Shown: positions 8,103-17,407, counted from the stretch's first letter. The stretch: DNA of 64,000 nucleotides from Actinomadura sp. J1-007 (GCF_009793335.1 NZ_WING01000001.1:1364001-1428000); one strand, 5' to 3'. Made by a program: numbers and translations. Notes: generated by a model from the sequence alone, not told the origin.

Positions 8103-8161
8103 CTGCCTGCTGACCGCCCGTTCCACCAGGGATCCTCCTCACCTGACGGAGACGCCCGGCC

Positions 8162-8746
8162 ATGGCAGCACCCGGAACCACCGGCCGTCCGGCCGGGGGC
8201 CTGCGGAGCCCGATCCGCGGCCCCCGGCCGGCACCGGCCGCCGACGGCGAACGGCTCGCCGCCGAGCTGTACCGCGAGTACCAGCGGCCCCTGCTCGCGT
8301 TCGCGCTGCGCCTGACCGGCGGCGACCGGCAGTGGGCCGAGGACGTGGTCCAGGAGACCATGATCCGCGCGTGGCGGAGCCGGGACCGGCTCGACGCCCG
8401 CAGCGCGTCGCTGATGCCCTGGCTGGCGACCGCGGCGCGCCGCATCGTGATCGACCGGAGGCGGTACCGCGACGTCCGCCCGCCCGAGGTCGGCGACGGA
8501 CCCTTGGAGAACGTGCCGACGGCGGACGGGCTGGACGGCCTGCTGCACAAGGTGGTCGTGGCCGACGCGTTGAGCGCGCTGTCCCCGGCGCACCGGCGGG
8601 TGCTCACGGAAACGGTCCTCCGCGACCGCACCGTCAACCAGGCTGCGGACGTCCTCGCGGTTCCCGTCGGGACGGTCAAGTCACGCGTCTACTACGCGCT
8701 GCGGGCGCTGCGCGCCGCTTTGGAGGAACGAGGGGTGACGGCATGA
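8162..8746 (+). CDS. ECF RNA polymerase sigma factor
   Basis: 194 aa. Region 2 is LYREYQRPLLAFALRLTGGDRQWAEDVVQETMIRAWR and region 4 is LSPAHRRVLTETVLRDRTVNQAADVLAVPVGTVKSRVYYALRALR. The region 2 segment LTGGDRQWAEDVVQET is typical of the SigK/SigL-like group paired with membrane anti-sigmas. Residues 1-30 form a Pro/Gly-rich extension. The stop codon overlaps the anti-sigma start by 4 bp (ATGA), so the pair is coupled. The ECF motif upstream suggests positive autoregulation. The inducing signal is unknown. Confidence 0.9.
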   Translation: MAAPGTTGRPAGGLRSPIRGPRPAPAADGERLAAELYREYQRPLLAFALRLTGGDRQWAEDVVQETMIRAWRSRDRLDARSASLMPWLATAARRIVIDRRRYRDVRPPEVGDGPLENVPTADGLDGLLHKVVVADALSALSPAHRRVLTETVLRDRTVNQAADVLAVPVGTVKSRVYYALRALRAALEERGVTA

Positions 8747-9576
8747 CTTCCCGGGTCGAGCACACCGATGTCGGCGCCTACGCCTTGGGGCTGCTGGAGG
8801 AGGACGACCACAGGGCTTTCGAGGAGCATCTCCGCGATTGCGATGAGTGCGCGGCCGAGCTCAATGAAATGACGGGACTGGCCGAGGCGCTTTCCGGCGT
8901 CGCCCAATACACCGACGCGGGGGCCGAGGAACTGGTGGCGGACGAGCGGGAAGCCACGGGCGGCGCGGAAGCCGCGCCTCCGCGCGCCGCGGAACCGGCC
9001 GGCGGCGGGGACGAGCCGCCCGCGCAGGTGATCGACCTGCTGCGGAGGCGCCGTACGGCCGAGCGCCGGTTTCGCCGCGGGACGTACGTCATCGGCGCCG
9101 CGGCGGCGGCCGCCCTCTTCGCCACGGGCGTGACGGTCGGGACCTCGATCGGGAACGACGGCACGGCGTCCGTGCCGGACGGCGGGCACAGCGCGCACGG
9201 CGGCCCGCCGCAGGGTTCGGCGCAGGGGCCCGCGCAGTCCCTGGTCGTCTGGGGCGAACGGTACGAGGCCAAGGACGCGAAGACGGGCGCTTCGGGCGCC
9301 GTCGGCCTGGAGAGCAAGGGCTGGGGCACGCACGTCGGGCTGGAGCTGCGCAACGTGAAGGGGCCGCTGCGGTGCCATCTGGAGGCCGTGTCGCGCGACG
9401 GCGAGCGCAGCGTGGTGACCGGCTGGCAGGTGCCCGCCAAGGGGTACGGCGTGCCCGGCGCGCCGCAGCCGCTGGTCACGCACGGCGGCACGGGGATCCG
9501 CAGGCCGGAGATCGCCCGGTTCGAGGTCCGGATCGACGGCGGTGGCGGCGGGACGCTGCTGACGATCCCCGTGTGA
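8743..9576 (+). CDS. Membrane zinc-finger anti-sigma factor
   Basis: 277 aa. The N-terminal zf-HC2/ZAS domain shows YALGLLEEDDHRAFEEHLRDCDEC (H-x3-C-x2-C near residues 28-35). One transmembrane helix, YVIGAAAAAALFATGVTVG, lies near residue 125, followed by an extracytoplasmic domain of about 130 residues. The N-terminus should hold the co-transcribed ECF sigma factor at the membrane until a signal in the outer domain triggers release. It overlaps the sigma gene by 4 bp. Confidence 0.88.
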   Translation: MTSRVEHTDVGAYALGLLEEDDHRAFEEHLRDCDECAAELNEMTGLAEALSGVAQYTDAGAEELVADEREATGGAEAAPPRAAEPAGGGDEPPAQVIDLLRRRRTAERRFRRGTYVIGAAAAAALFATGVTVGTSIGNDGTASVPDGGHSAHGGPPQGSAQGPAQSLVVWGERYEAKDAKTGASGAVGLESKGWGTHVGLELRNVKGPLRCHLEAVSRDGERSVVTGWQVPAKGYGVPGAPQPLVTHGGTGIRRPEIARFEVRIDGGGGGTLLTIPV

Positions 9577-9650
9577 GTTCGCCGGAGTCCCTGTGAGTTC
9601 GCCGGGGTCCCCGTGAGTCGCCGGGGTCCCTGTGAGCGGGGAGCCGTTCG
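9577..9650. repeat. Approximate 20-bp tandem repeat between anti-sigma gene and cydB
   Basis: The unit GTGAGTTCGCCGGGGTCCCT recurs about three times with small changes (from about 9573 to 9636) and fills the gap between the two convergent stop codons. Confidence 0.6.
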
Positions 9651-10652
9651 TCAGGCCGGGACGCGGCGGGTGCCGACGCGCCTGCGGAAGATCCGGTACG
9701 TCCGGCCCTGGTGGATCAGCAGGAGCGGCAGGACGAACGCCGCGACCACGGTCGTGGTGCGGAGGGCGTCCGGGGCGGCGGAGGCGTTCGCGGCGGTGAG
9801 GCCGTGGGCCGGGTCGGTCGTCGAGGGCAGCGCGTCCGGGTACAGCGCCGCGAACAGCGTGACCGTGCCGAGGACGACCGCGGCGGCGGACAGCGCGAAC
9901 GCCCGGCCGTCGCGGGCGGTCGCGGCGCGGCCCAGCGCGAGCGACCCCGCGAGCGCGAGGACGGCGAGGGCGCCGGTCACGGCGGAGGCGGCCGAGCCGT
10001 ACCCGGCCTGCGTCCAGAGCAGGAACACCGCGGTCGCGGCGAGCGCCCCGCCCCCAACCTGCCGGGAGAGCCGCCGGGCCCGCTCCCTCAGCTCGCCGGA
10101 CGTCCTCAGCGTCGTGAACGCCGCGCCGTGGAAGATGAACAGCAGCAGCGCGGCCGCGCCGCCGATCAGCGCGTAGACGTTCAGCAGGTCCCGGGGCGTC
10201 CCGGTGTGCAGGTGCCGGTCGTCCAGGGCGAGGCCCCGCACGACGTTGGCGGACGCGACGCCCCACAGGAACGCGGGAACCAGCGAACCGAAGAAGGTCA
10301 CCACGTCCCAGCCGCGCCGCCAGGACGGGCCGGGCCGCACGTCCCGGCAGGCGAGCGCGACGCCGCGCGCGACCAGCGCGAGCACGATCGCCAGGAGCAG
10401 CGGGCGCAGGGCGCTGGACAGCGAGGCGCACCACGCGGGGAACGCGGCGTACATCGCCCCGCCCGCCGCGATCAGCCAGACCTCGTTGCCGTCCCACACC
10501 GGCGCGACGATCGCGGTCAGCACGCGCCGTTCGGCGTCGTCGCGGGCCAGGGCGCGCAGGAGGACGCCGACGCCGAGCTCGAACCCCTCCAGCAGGAGGT
10601 AGCCCGCGATGAGCGCCGCGATGGCGGCGAACCACAGGTCGTAGAGGTGCAC
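9651..10652 (-). CDS. cydB: Cytochrome bd ubiquinol oxidase subunit II, orphan
   Basis: 333 aa, normal length for CydB, with about eight to nine membrane helices. Family signatures are GFELGVGVLL (normally GFDLGVG, here Asp to Glu) and APVWDGNEVWLIAAGGAMYAAFP. CydB partners the haem-bearing CydA in a quinol oxidase of the plasma membrane. No cydA is adjacent: the neighbours are an anti-sigma gene and aroA on the opposite strand. It therefore either pairs with a CydA encoded elsewhere or serves another role. Start GTG 10652 has GGGGGAAC upstream. The 160 bp to aroA hold both divergent promoters. Confidence 0.85.
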   Translation of the reverse strand: MHLYDLWFAAIAALIAGYLLLEGFELGVGVLLRALARDDAERRVLTAIVAPVWDGNEVWLIAAGGAMYAAFPAWCASLSSALRPLLLAIVLALVARGVALACRDVRPGPSWRRGWDVVTFFGSLVPAFLWGVASANVVRGLALDDRHLHTGTPRDLLNVYALIGGAAALLLFIFHGAAFTTLRTSGELRERARRLSRQVGGGALAATAVFLLWTQAGYGSAASAVTGALAVLALAGSLALGRAATARDGRAFALSAAAVVLGTVTLFAALYPDALPSTTDPAHGLTAANASAAPDALRTTTVVAAFVLPLLLIHQGRTYRIFRRRVGTRRVPA

Positions 10653-10802
10653 CCGTTCCCCCCGGGGTCGGACGGCGGCCGGCACGGCGGGGCACGGCGG
10701 GCACGAACGTAGACCGGGCCCGCGCGGGCCGCCCGCGGTCGGGCCGATGGTTTCCCGAGGCTTGTCGCGTTCTTGCCTGTGGGGCTTCCCGGGCGCGCCC
10801 GA

Positions 10803-10808
10803 TAACCT
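10803..10808 (+). promoter_or_regulatory. -10 hexamer of leaderless aroA transcript
   Basis: TAACCT ends 6 nt before the aroA ATG at 10815, so transcription should start at or next to the A of ATG. No ribosome site is visible. Confidence 0.55.
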
Positions 10809-10814
10809 TGGGCC

Positions 10815-12095
10815 ATGTCCGTTCCGCATTGGCCCGCCCCGGTCGCGCACGCGCCGGTCGACGCCACGGTGGCCCTGCCCGGGTCCAAGTCGATGACCAA
10901 CCGCGCGCTGATCCTGGCCGCGCTCGCCGGGGAGCCGGTCCGCGTCGTACGGCCGCTGCGCAGCCGCGACACCGAGCTGATGGCCGGCGCGCTGCGCGCC
11001 CTCGGCGCCGGTGTCCGCGACGAGGGCGCCGACTGGCACGTGACGCCGCCGGCGGACGGCGCGCTCGCCGGGCCCGCGCGGATCGACGTGGGGCTCGCGG
11101 GGACGGTGATGCGGTTCCTGCCGCCGGTCGCGGCGCTCGCGACGGGCGCGGTGGCGATCGACGGGGACCCGCGCGCCAGGGAACGGCCGATGGGCCCGAT
11201 CATCACGGCGCTGCGGACGCTCGGGGTCGAGATCGACGACGGCGGGCGGGCCGCGCTGCCGTTCACCGTCCGCGGCCGGGGCGCGGTGGACGGCGGCGCG
11301 GTGACGATCGACGCGTCCGGGTCGTCCCAGCTCGTGTCGGGCCTGCTGCTGTCGGCCCCGCGGTTCGCCAAGGGCCTGGAGGTACGGCACGAGGGGCCGC
11401 CCGTGCCGTCCGCCCCGCACCTGGAGATGACCGTGCGGATGCTGCGCGAGGCGGGCGCGGAGGTCGAGGCCGGCGAGGACGTGTGGCGCGTCGGGCCGGG
11501 CGCGCTGCGCGGCGGCGAGCGGGTCATCGAGCCCGACCTGTCGAACGCGGCGCAGTTCCTCGGGGCGGCGCTGGTCACCGGCGGGCGCGTCACGGTGCCG
11601 GGCTGGCCGGGCGACACGGCCCAGCCGGGCGACGCGCTGCGCGGCCTGCTCGCCGCGATGGGCGCCGAGGTCACGCTCGGCGCGGACGGGCTGACCGTGC
11701 GGGGCACGGGCGCGTTCCGCGGGATCGACGCCGACCTGCACGAGGTGGGCGAGCTGACGCCGGTGCTCGCCGCGCTCGCGGCCCTCGCCGAGGGGCCGTC
11801 CCGGCTGACCGGCATCGCGCACCTGCGCGGCCACGAGACCGACCGCCTCGCCGCCCTGGTGACCGAGCTGAACGGGCTCGGCGGCGACGTGCGGGAGCTG
11901 CCGGACGGGCTGGAGATCCGGCCGCGCCCGCTGCGCGGCGGCGTGTTCCGCACCTACGACGACCACCGGATGGTGATGGCGGCGGCGGCGCTCGGCCTCG
12001 CCGTCCCCGGCGTCCTGGTGGAGAACCCGGCGACCGTGGGCAAGACCATGCCCGGCTTCACCGACCTGTGGACGGCCATGCTGGGGGCCGCCTGA
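10815..12095 (+). CDS. aroA: 3-phosphoshikimate 1-carboxyvinyltransferase (EPSP synthase)
   Basis: 426 aa. It transfers enolpyruvyl from PEP to shikimate-3-phosphate in aromatic amino-acid synthesis (cytosol). Signatures are [18 protein letters not shown] near residue 21, [36 protein letters not shown] and the C-terminal [14 protein letters not shown]. The usual GNAGTA segment reads [10 protein letters not shown], as in other actinobacterial enzymes. The ATG at 10815 follows a -10 hexamer by 6 nt (leaderless). The gene lies just upstream of rsgA, an order conserved near sigR and hisN in actinobacteria (general knowledge). Confidence 0.95.
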   Translation: MSVPHWPAPVAHAPVDATVALPGSKSMTNRALILAALAGEPVRVVRPLRSRDTELMAGALRALGAGVRDEGADWHVTPPADGALAGPARIDVGLAGTVMRFLPPVAALATGAVAIDGDPRARERPMGPIITALRTLGVEIDDGGRAALPFTVRGRGAVDGGAVTIDASGSSQLVSGLLLSAPRFAKGLEVRHEGPPVPSAPHLEMTVRMLREAGAEVEAGEDVWRVGPGALRGGERVIEPDLSNAAQFLGAALVTGGRVTVPGWPGDTAQPGDALRGLLAAMGAEVTLGADGLTVRGTGAFRGIDADLHEVGELTPVLAALAALAEGPSRLTGIAHLRGHETDRLAALVTELNGLGGDVRELPDGLEIRPRPLRGGVFRTYDDHRMVMAAAALGLAVPGVLVENPATVGKTMPGFTDLWTAMLGAA

Positions 12096-12146
12096 TGCCG
12101 AGGACCGCCCGGATGCCGAGGACCGCCCGATGCTGAGGACCGCCTG
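12094..12146. repeat. Three-copy tandem repeat between aroA and rsgA
   Basis: The unit GATGCCGAGGACCGCCCG occurs twice, followed by a variant GATGCTGAGGACCGCCTGA. The first copy covers the aroA stop, and the last copy supplies a GAGGA that precedes the rsgA GTG. Each unit therefore carries a start-like ATG and a ribosome-site-like GAGGA. Confidence 0.7.
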
Positions 12147-12147
12147 A

Positions 12148-13140
12148 GTGGCCCGCCGTACGAGCGACTACGACGAGGACGACGTCCGGGTCCGGCCCGG
12201 CCGCCGGGGGTCCAGGCCGCGCACCCGCCGCCGCCCCGCGCACGAGGACGCGGTCGCCGGGTTCGTGACCGCCGTGGACCGGGGCCGCTACCGCTGCCTG
12301 GTCGGCGACCGCGCGGTGACCGCGATGCGGGCCCGCGAGCTCGGCCGCAAGGGCGTGGTCGTCGGCGACCGCGTCGCGCTCGTCGGGGACGTCTCGGGGC
12401 GGCCCGACACGCTCGCCCGCATCGTCCGGGTCGAGCCGCGCTCGTCCGCGCTGCGCCGCACGGCCGACGACACCGACCCGTTCGAGCGGATCATCGTCGC
12501 CAACGCCGACCAGCTCGCGATCGTGACCGCGCTCGCCGACCCGGAGCCGCGCCCGCGGATGATCGACCGGCAGCTCGTCGCCGGGTACGACGCCGGGATG
12601 GACCCGCTGCTCGTGCTCACCAAGGCCGACCTCGCCGACCCGGCCGAGCTGGTCGCCGCGTACGCGCCGCTCGGCGTCCCGTACGCGGTGACCGAGCGCG
12701 GCGGCGGCCTGGCGGACCTGCGCGCGCACCTGGCGGGCCGCACGAGCGTGTTCGTCGGGCACTCGGGCGTCGGCAAGTCCACGCTCGTCAACGCCCTGGT
12801 CCCGGACGCCGAACGGGCCGTCAGCCACGTCAACGCCGTCACCGGCCGGGGCCGCCACACCTCCTCGTCCGCGCTCGCGCTGGAGCTGCCGGACGCGGGG
12901 GGCTGGATCATCGACACGCCGGGCGTGCGGAGCTTCGGGCTCGCGCACGTCAAGCCGGAGAACGTGATCAACGCGTTCGAGGACCTGGCGGAGGGCGCGG
13001 CCGAGCGCTGCCCGCCGCTGTGCGACCACCTCCAGCCCGACTGCGGGCTCGACGCGTGGGTCGAGGAGGGGCGCGCGAGCCGGGCCCGGCTCGACTCGCT
13101 GCGCCGCCTGCTCGCGAGCCGCGAGGGCGAGCCCGAGTAG
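12148..13140 (+). CDS. rsgA: Ribosome small-subunit-dependent GTPase A
   Basis: 330 aa. The G motifs are circularly permuted as in RsgA/YjeQ: G4 LTKAD (158-161), then G1 GHSGVGKST (204-212), then G3 DTPG (256-259). The C-terminal zinc knuckle CPPLCDHLQPDCG is at 288-300. An OB-fold region (residues 38-100) precedes the G domain, and the first 32 residues are a basic extension. RsgA checks the decoding centre of the 30S subunit late in assembly. Start GTG 12148 lies two bases after the last repeat unit. It is co-directional with aroA and probably co-transcribed. Confidence 0.93.
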   Translation: MARRTSDYDEDDVRVRPGRRGSRPRTRRRPAHEDAVAGFVTAVDRGRYRCLVGDRAVTAMRARELGRKGVVVGDRVALVGDVSGRPDTLARIVRVEPRSSALRRTADDTDPFERIIVANADQLAIVTALADPEPRPRMIDRQLVAGYDAGMDPLLVLTKADLADPAELVAAYAPLGVPYAVTERGGGLADLRAHLAGRTSVFVGHSGVGKSTLVNALVPDAERAVSHVNAVTGRGRHTSSSALALELPDAGGWIIDTPGVRSFGLAHVKPENVINAFEDLAEGAAERCPPLCDHLQPDCGLDAWVEEGRASRARLDSLRRLLASREGEPE

Positions 13141-13240
13141 CGGGGCGGGCCCGAGTAGCGGGGGCGGGCCCGGGCGGGGGCGGGCCGCCGGTGTCCGCGC
13201 GCGCCGGGTGGCGCGCCCCGAACGTCGGTATCGTCCTCCC

Positions 13241-14824
13241 ATGCCCCAAGTGATCGCAGCGCGCTACGAGCTGGTCGAGCTGCTCGGCCGGGGCGGGATG
13301 GGCGCGGTGTGGCGGGCCCGGGACCGCACGCTGGACCGCGAGGTGGCGATCAAGGAGGTCTCGCTCCCGCAGGGCCTGGACGGGGCCCAGGTCGAACGGG
13401 TCTACGCGCGCACGTTCCGGGAGGCGCGCTCGGCGGCCCGGCTCGACCATCCCGGCATCGTCACCGTCCACGACGTCGTCGAGGAGGACGGCCGCCCCTG
13501 GATCGTGATGCGGCTCGTCCCGGCGCCCGCGCTGGACCGGGTGGTGCGCGCGGAGGGGCCGCTGCCGCCCGCCCGCGTCGCCGCGATCGGCGCCGACCTG
13601 CTGGACGCGCTGCGCGCCGCGCACGAGGCGGGGGTCGTGCACCGCGACGTCAAGCCCGGCAACGTGCTGCTCACCCGCGACCGGGCGGTGCTCACCGACT
13701 TCGGCATCGCGACCGTGGCGGGCGACGAGACGCTGACGCAGGCGGGCGCGATCGTCGGCTCCCCCGCCTACCTGGCGCCCGAGCAGGCCCGGCGGCAGAA
13801 GGCGTCGCCGTCCTCGGACCTGTGGTCGCTCGGCGCGACGCTGTACGCCGCCGTCGAGGGGCATCCGCCGTACGTGCGGCCGGACGTGTGGGGCGTGATG
13901 GCCGCCGTGCTCTCCGACGAGCCCGACCCGCAGCGGCTGTCCGGGCCGCTGCGTCCCGTCCTGGACGGGCTGCTCCGCAAGGACCCGGCCCAGCGGATGC
14001 ACCCCGACGAGGCGGGACGGCTGCTGCGGGAGATCGCGCAGGGCCCCGCGCGGCACGTTCCGGCGTGGGCCCCGCCGCACGGCGACCTCGCGCCGGGCCC
14101 GGCCAACCTCACGGCGCCGCCCGCGCCGGCGACCACCACGCACGGGGACGGGGACGCCGCCGGGGACGGGAGGCGCCCGGCCGCGCCGGCCCGCTGGGCG
14201 GTGATCGTCCCGGCGGCGGTCTTCGCGGCGGTGCTGGTCGCCGGCGTGGTCGCGGTCGTGATCTTCGTGAACGGCGGCGGGGACGGCGCGGGCGACCCGC
14301 CGTCCGGCCGTCCCAGCGCGGGCGCGTCCGGCTCGGGCCCGCGGTCCGGCCCGGCCCGCGGCTCGGGGTCCCGGGGGTCCGTCCCGGCCGGGTACCGGCT
14401 CTACAACGGGCCCGCGTGGGTCGCGGCCGTCCCCGAGGGCTGGAAGGCCGAGCCCGAGAGCCGGGACGTGACGTTCCGCGACCCGGACGGTGCGGCCACC
14501 CGCGGCATCTCCGTCCAGCGCGTCGCCGACGTCACCGGCAACGAGGCGAAGTGGCTCGACGACGCCGCCGCCCAGTTCAAGAACGACAAGGACTACCCGG
14601 ACTACAAGCAGGTCCGCTATCAGGAGAATGTGCCGTTCCTCGGCGGGCAGGCCGCCGAGATGGAGTTCACGTTCACCAAGAACGGCAAGCCGGGGCGGGT
14701 CTGGACGCGGCTGTTCTCGTTCAACGGCGGCCTCTACGACATCGTCATGATCGCGCAGCAGGGGAACTGGGAGGCGAGCAGGCCGTACTTCACCACGTTC
14801 CTCGACACCTTCCGCGCGCCGTGA
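13241..14824 (+). CDS. Membrane Ser/Thr protein kinase (PknB-type)
   Basis: 527 aa. Kinase domain (residues 8-270): glycine loop GRGGMGAVW, ATP-binding Lys38 (VAIKEV), catalytic loop HRDVKPGN (134-141), DFG (153-155) and GSPAYLAPE. A linker rich in P, T and G leads to one transmembrane helix (about 318-343) and an extracellular C-terminal domain with no PASTA repeats. The start ATG 13241 lies 6 nt after TATCGT (leaderless signature). Its stop overlaps the start of a Tat lipoprotein oxidoreductase by 4 bp, an unusual coupling that suggests related function at the outer face of the membrane. Confidence 0.93.
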   Translation: MPQVIAARYELVELLGRGGMGAVWRARDRTLDREVAIKEVSLPQGLDGAQVERVYARTFREARSAARLDHPGIVTVHDVVEEDGRPWIVMRLVPAPALDRVVRAEGPLPPARVAAIGADLLDALRAAHEAGVVHRDVKPGNVLLTRDRAVLTDFGIATVAGDETLTQAGAIVGSPAYLAPEQARRQKASPSSDLWSLGATLYAAVEGHPPYVRPDVWGVMAAVLSDEPDPQRLSGPLRPVLDGLLRKDPAQRMHPDEAGRLLREIAQGPARHVPAWAPPHGDLAPGPANLTAPPAPATTTHGDGDAAGDGRRPAAPARWAVIVPAAVFAAVLVAGVVAVVIFVNGGGDGAGDPPSGRPSAGASGSGPRSGPARGSGSRGSVPAGYRLYNGPAWVAAVPEGWKAEPESRDVTFRDPDGAATRGISVQRVADVTGNEAKWLDDAAAQFKNDKDYPDYKQVRYQENVPFLGGQAAEMEFTFTKNGKPGRVWTRLFSFNGGLYDIVMIAQQGNWEASRPYFTTFLDTFRAP

Positions 14825-16362
14825 CCGGGGACGGCGCGCGGCGGCGCGCGCTGCTCAAGGCGGCGGCGCTCGGCTCGGTCGCGGCCGGGGCGGCGGCGGC
14901 CGGGGCGGCGGCCGGGTGCTCGCCCGGCGGCGGGTCCGGACCCTCGGCGCGGCCGTCGTCCCGGCGCCCGCGGGCCACCGCCCCGACCGGGCCCGCCGAC
15001 TGGGACGCCCTCGCGCGCGGGCTGGAGGGCAGGCTGATCCGGCCGGGCGACGCCGCGTACGCCGAGGCCCGCCGGCTCTACATCCCCCGCTTCGACCGGG
15101 TCCGTCCCGCCGGGATCGCCTACTGCGGGACGCCGGAGGACGTCGCCGAGTGCCTGGCGTTCGCGGCCCGGCGCAGGCTGCCGGTCGCGGCCCGCAGCGG
15201 CGGGCACTCCTACGCGGGCTGGTCCACCGGCACGGGCCTGGTCGTGGACGTGTCGCCGCTGGACCGGGTCCGTCCCGACGGCGACCGCGCGGCCGTCGGC
15301 GCGGGCACCCGCCTCATCGACCTGTACGACCGGCTCGCGGGCGCCGGGCTCGGCGTGCCCGGCGGGACGTGCCCGACGGTCGGCGTGGCCGGGCTGGCGC
15401 TCGGCGGCGGCCTCGGCGTGACGGGCCGGGCGTACGGGCTGACCTGCGACGTCCTGGAGTCCGTGCGGATCGTCACGGCGGACGGGCGGATCCTGGACTG
15501 CGACGCGCACCGCGACGCCGACCTGTACTGGGCCTCGCGCGGCGGGGGCGGCGGCAACTTCGGCGTGGCGGTCGAGTTCGCGTTCCGCACGCACCGGGTG
15601 GACGACGTCACGCCGTTCTTCCTGCGCTGGCCCTGGTCGCGCGCCGCCGACGTGATCCGCGGCTGGCAGCGCTGGGCCCCGTCCGCGCCGGACGAGCTGT
15701 GGACGAGCCTCCAGCTCAACACCGAGCCGGACGCCGGGACGCCGAGCATCGAGATCGCCGGAGTCGCGCTCGCGGGAGCGCGCGGCCACCTCGACCGGCT
15801 CACCGCGGCGGCCGGGAGCGACCCGAGTAGCAGCGACGTGCGGACCCGGCCGTACCTGGACGCCATGCGGCTGCTCGCGGGGTGCGCGGGGCAGACGACC
15901 GGGCAGTGCCACGCGCGCGGGACGCTCCCCGGGCAGAGCCCCGAGGGCCGGTTCCCCCGCACCGACTACGCGGGCGCGTCGCACATCGCGTTCAAGCCGC
16001 TGCCGGACGACGGGATCGACGCGCTGCTGCGCCGGTTCGCGCAGGGCAACGCGGTCGGCGACCGCTCGGTGCTGATGGACGCGATGGGCGGCGCGATCGG
16101 CCGCGTCGGGCCGGGCGACACCGCGTTCGCGCACCGCGCCGGGCTGTTCTGCGTGCAGTACCTCGCACCGGACGGGGCGTGGCTGCGCGGCGCGCACGGC
16201 GCGATGGAGCCGTACTGGGGCGGCGCGGCGTACGTCAACTACATCGACCCCGGCCTGCCGGGGTGGCGACGCGCGTACTACGGCGCGAACGCCGACCGGC
16301 TCGCCAAGGTCAAGGCCGCGTACGACCCGGGACGCCTGTTCCGCTTCCCCCAGGCGATCTAG
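14821..16362 (+). CDS. Tat-exported FAD-linked oxidoreductase (berberine-bridge type lipoprotein)
   Basis: 513 aa. The N-terminus has the twin-arginine motif RRRALLK, a hydrophobic stretch rich in Ala and a lipobox AAGC (Cys33), so it should be folded in the cytosol, exported by Tat and lipid-anchored. The FAD domain shows RSGGHSYAG (His129) and GGTCPTVG (Cys184), the two residues that bind FAD covalently in bicovalent BBE-like enzymes. The C-terminal AYVNYIDPGL and YDPGRLFRFPQ are typical of the family. It probably oxidises a carbohydrate or aromatic alcohol outside the cell; the substrate is unknown. Start GTG 14821 gives GTGA overlap with the kinase gene. Confidence 0.88.
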   Translation: MTGDGARRRALLKAAALGSVAAGAAAAGAAAGCSPGGGSGPSARPSSRRPRATAPTGPADWDALARGLEGRLIRPGDAAYAEARRLYIPRFDRVRPAGIAYCGTPEDVAECLAFAARRRLPVAARSGGHSYAGWSTGTGLVVDVSPLDRVRPDGDRAAVGAGTRLIDLYDRLAGAGLGVPGGTCPTVGVAGLALGGGLGVTGRAYGLTCDVLESVRIVTADGRILDCDAHRDADLYWASRGGGGGNFGVAVEFAFRTHRVDDVTPFFLRWPWSRAADVIRGWQRWAPSAPDELWTSLQLNTEPDAGTPSIEIAGVALAGARGHLDRLTAAAGSDPSSSDVRTRPYLDAMRLLAGCAGQTTGQCHARGTLPGQSPEGRFPRTDYAGASHIAFKPLPDDGIDALLRRFAQGNAVGDRSVLMDAMGGAIGRVGPGDTAFAHRAGLFCVQYLAPDGAWLRGAHGAMEPYWGGAAYVNYIDPGLPGWRRAYYGANADRLAKVKAAYDPGRLFRFPQAI

Positions 16363-16376
16363 GGGACGGGGCGCGG

Positions 16377-17237
16377 TCAGCCCTTGGTGGGCTCGTCGAG
16401 GAACGTGCGGGCCTTGGCCTCCGCCTCGTTCAGCGCCTTGACGTGCTCGGGCGCCAGCTCCTCCACGCACCGGGTCATCTCCTCGGTGACGTGGCTGAAC
16501 GCGCTCTCCTCCGCGCCGCGCAGCGCGGCGCGCACGCTCGCCGAACGCGCCCCGAGCGCCGACCACTCCAGCTCCAGCCGCGCGACCGCCTCGTCGAACG
16601 CCCGGGACGTCTCGTCGCTCGCCTCCTTCAGCGCCTCGGGGATCGGCCCGCGGCCCGCCTGCCGGGCGTGGCTGGACAGCGTGGAGATCCGGCTCGCGAG
16701 CGTCAGCCCCTCGCGGGCGAGCGGCAGCACATCGTGGATCAGGTCGGTCACCGCCTTGGCCAGCTCCTCGACCCGGGTCAGCAGCGTCCGGGTTGCGTCC
16801 TCCATCGCCGCCGAGGTGCGCGCGGCGACCCGTTCGGCGACGTCGCGCTGCTGGCGGTCGAGCGCGGGGACGACGGCGGCGTCGAGCTTGCGGCGCAGCT
16901 CGCGCTCGCGGTCGGCGCGGTCGGCGCCGTCGTCCGGTCCGGCCCGCTCGGCCCAGTCGGACCAGACCCGCTGGAGCCGCTCCTCCCCGGACGCGGTGAT
17001 CTCCGCGGTGATCTCCTCCAGGGCCTCGGCGGCGCGGGCCTTGAGCCGCTCCACCCGCCCGTACAGCGCCTCCCGCTTGAACGGGTCGTTCAGCTCGTTG
17101 AGCAGCGCCTGGAGGCGCCGCGAGACGTCGATGGCGTGCTCGGCCAGGGGGACGAGCCGGTCGGCGAGCTCGTCGAGCGTGGCTGCGCGGCGGGGATCGG
17201 TCAGCTCGGCCACCCAGCCGGGAAGGTCGTGGGCCAT
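16377..17237 (-). CDS. Hypothetical coiled-coil protein
   Basis: 286 aa, almost entirely charged amphipathic helix (for example RELRRKLDAAVVPALDRQQRDVAERV and the repeating Glu/Ala/Leu/Arg pattern). No signal peptide, membrane segment or catalytic motif is visible. It starts MAHDLPGWVAELTDPRRAATLDELADRLVP. The ATG at 17237 is chosen because the sequence upstream is low-complexity and codon usage degrades there. It is convergent with the flavoenzyme gene and divergent from hisN. I do not recognise a function; cytoskeletal or scaffold roles are only guesses. Confidence 0.7.
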   Translation of the reverse strand: MAHDLPGWVAELTDPRRAATLDELADRLVPLAEHAIDVSRRLQALLNELNDPFKREALYGRVERLKARAAEALEEITAEITASGEERLQRVWSDWAERAGPDDGADRADRERELRRKLDAAVVPALDRQQRDVAERVAARTSAAMEDATRTLLTRVEELAKAVTDLIHDVLPLAREGLTLASRISTLSSHARQAGRGPIPEALKEASDETSRAFDEAVARLELEWSALGARSASVRAALRGAEESAFSHVTEEMTRCVEELAPEHVKALNEAEAKARTFLDEPTKG

Positions 17238-17393
17238 GCGCCCATGCTCCCACCCGCGCGGCCCGGCGGCGGCGCGCACGCGCCCACCGGCCGAAGTCGT
17301 CCGGGAAAGCCGCGCGGTGCGGGCGCCGCGACCGTTCGGCGCGGCCCCCGGCCCGGACGGCGGCAAGTGTGTCGGCGCGCGGCGTGATCACGG

Positions 17394-17399
17394 TAGCGT
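17394..17399 (+). promoter_or_regulatory. -10 hexamer of hisN, near-leaderless
   Basis: TAGCGT ends 8 nt before GTG 17408, and no ribosome site is present. It is part of a pattern of short-spaced -10 hexamers in this window. Confidence 0.45.
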
Positions 17400-17407
17400 G
17401 GCACGCC

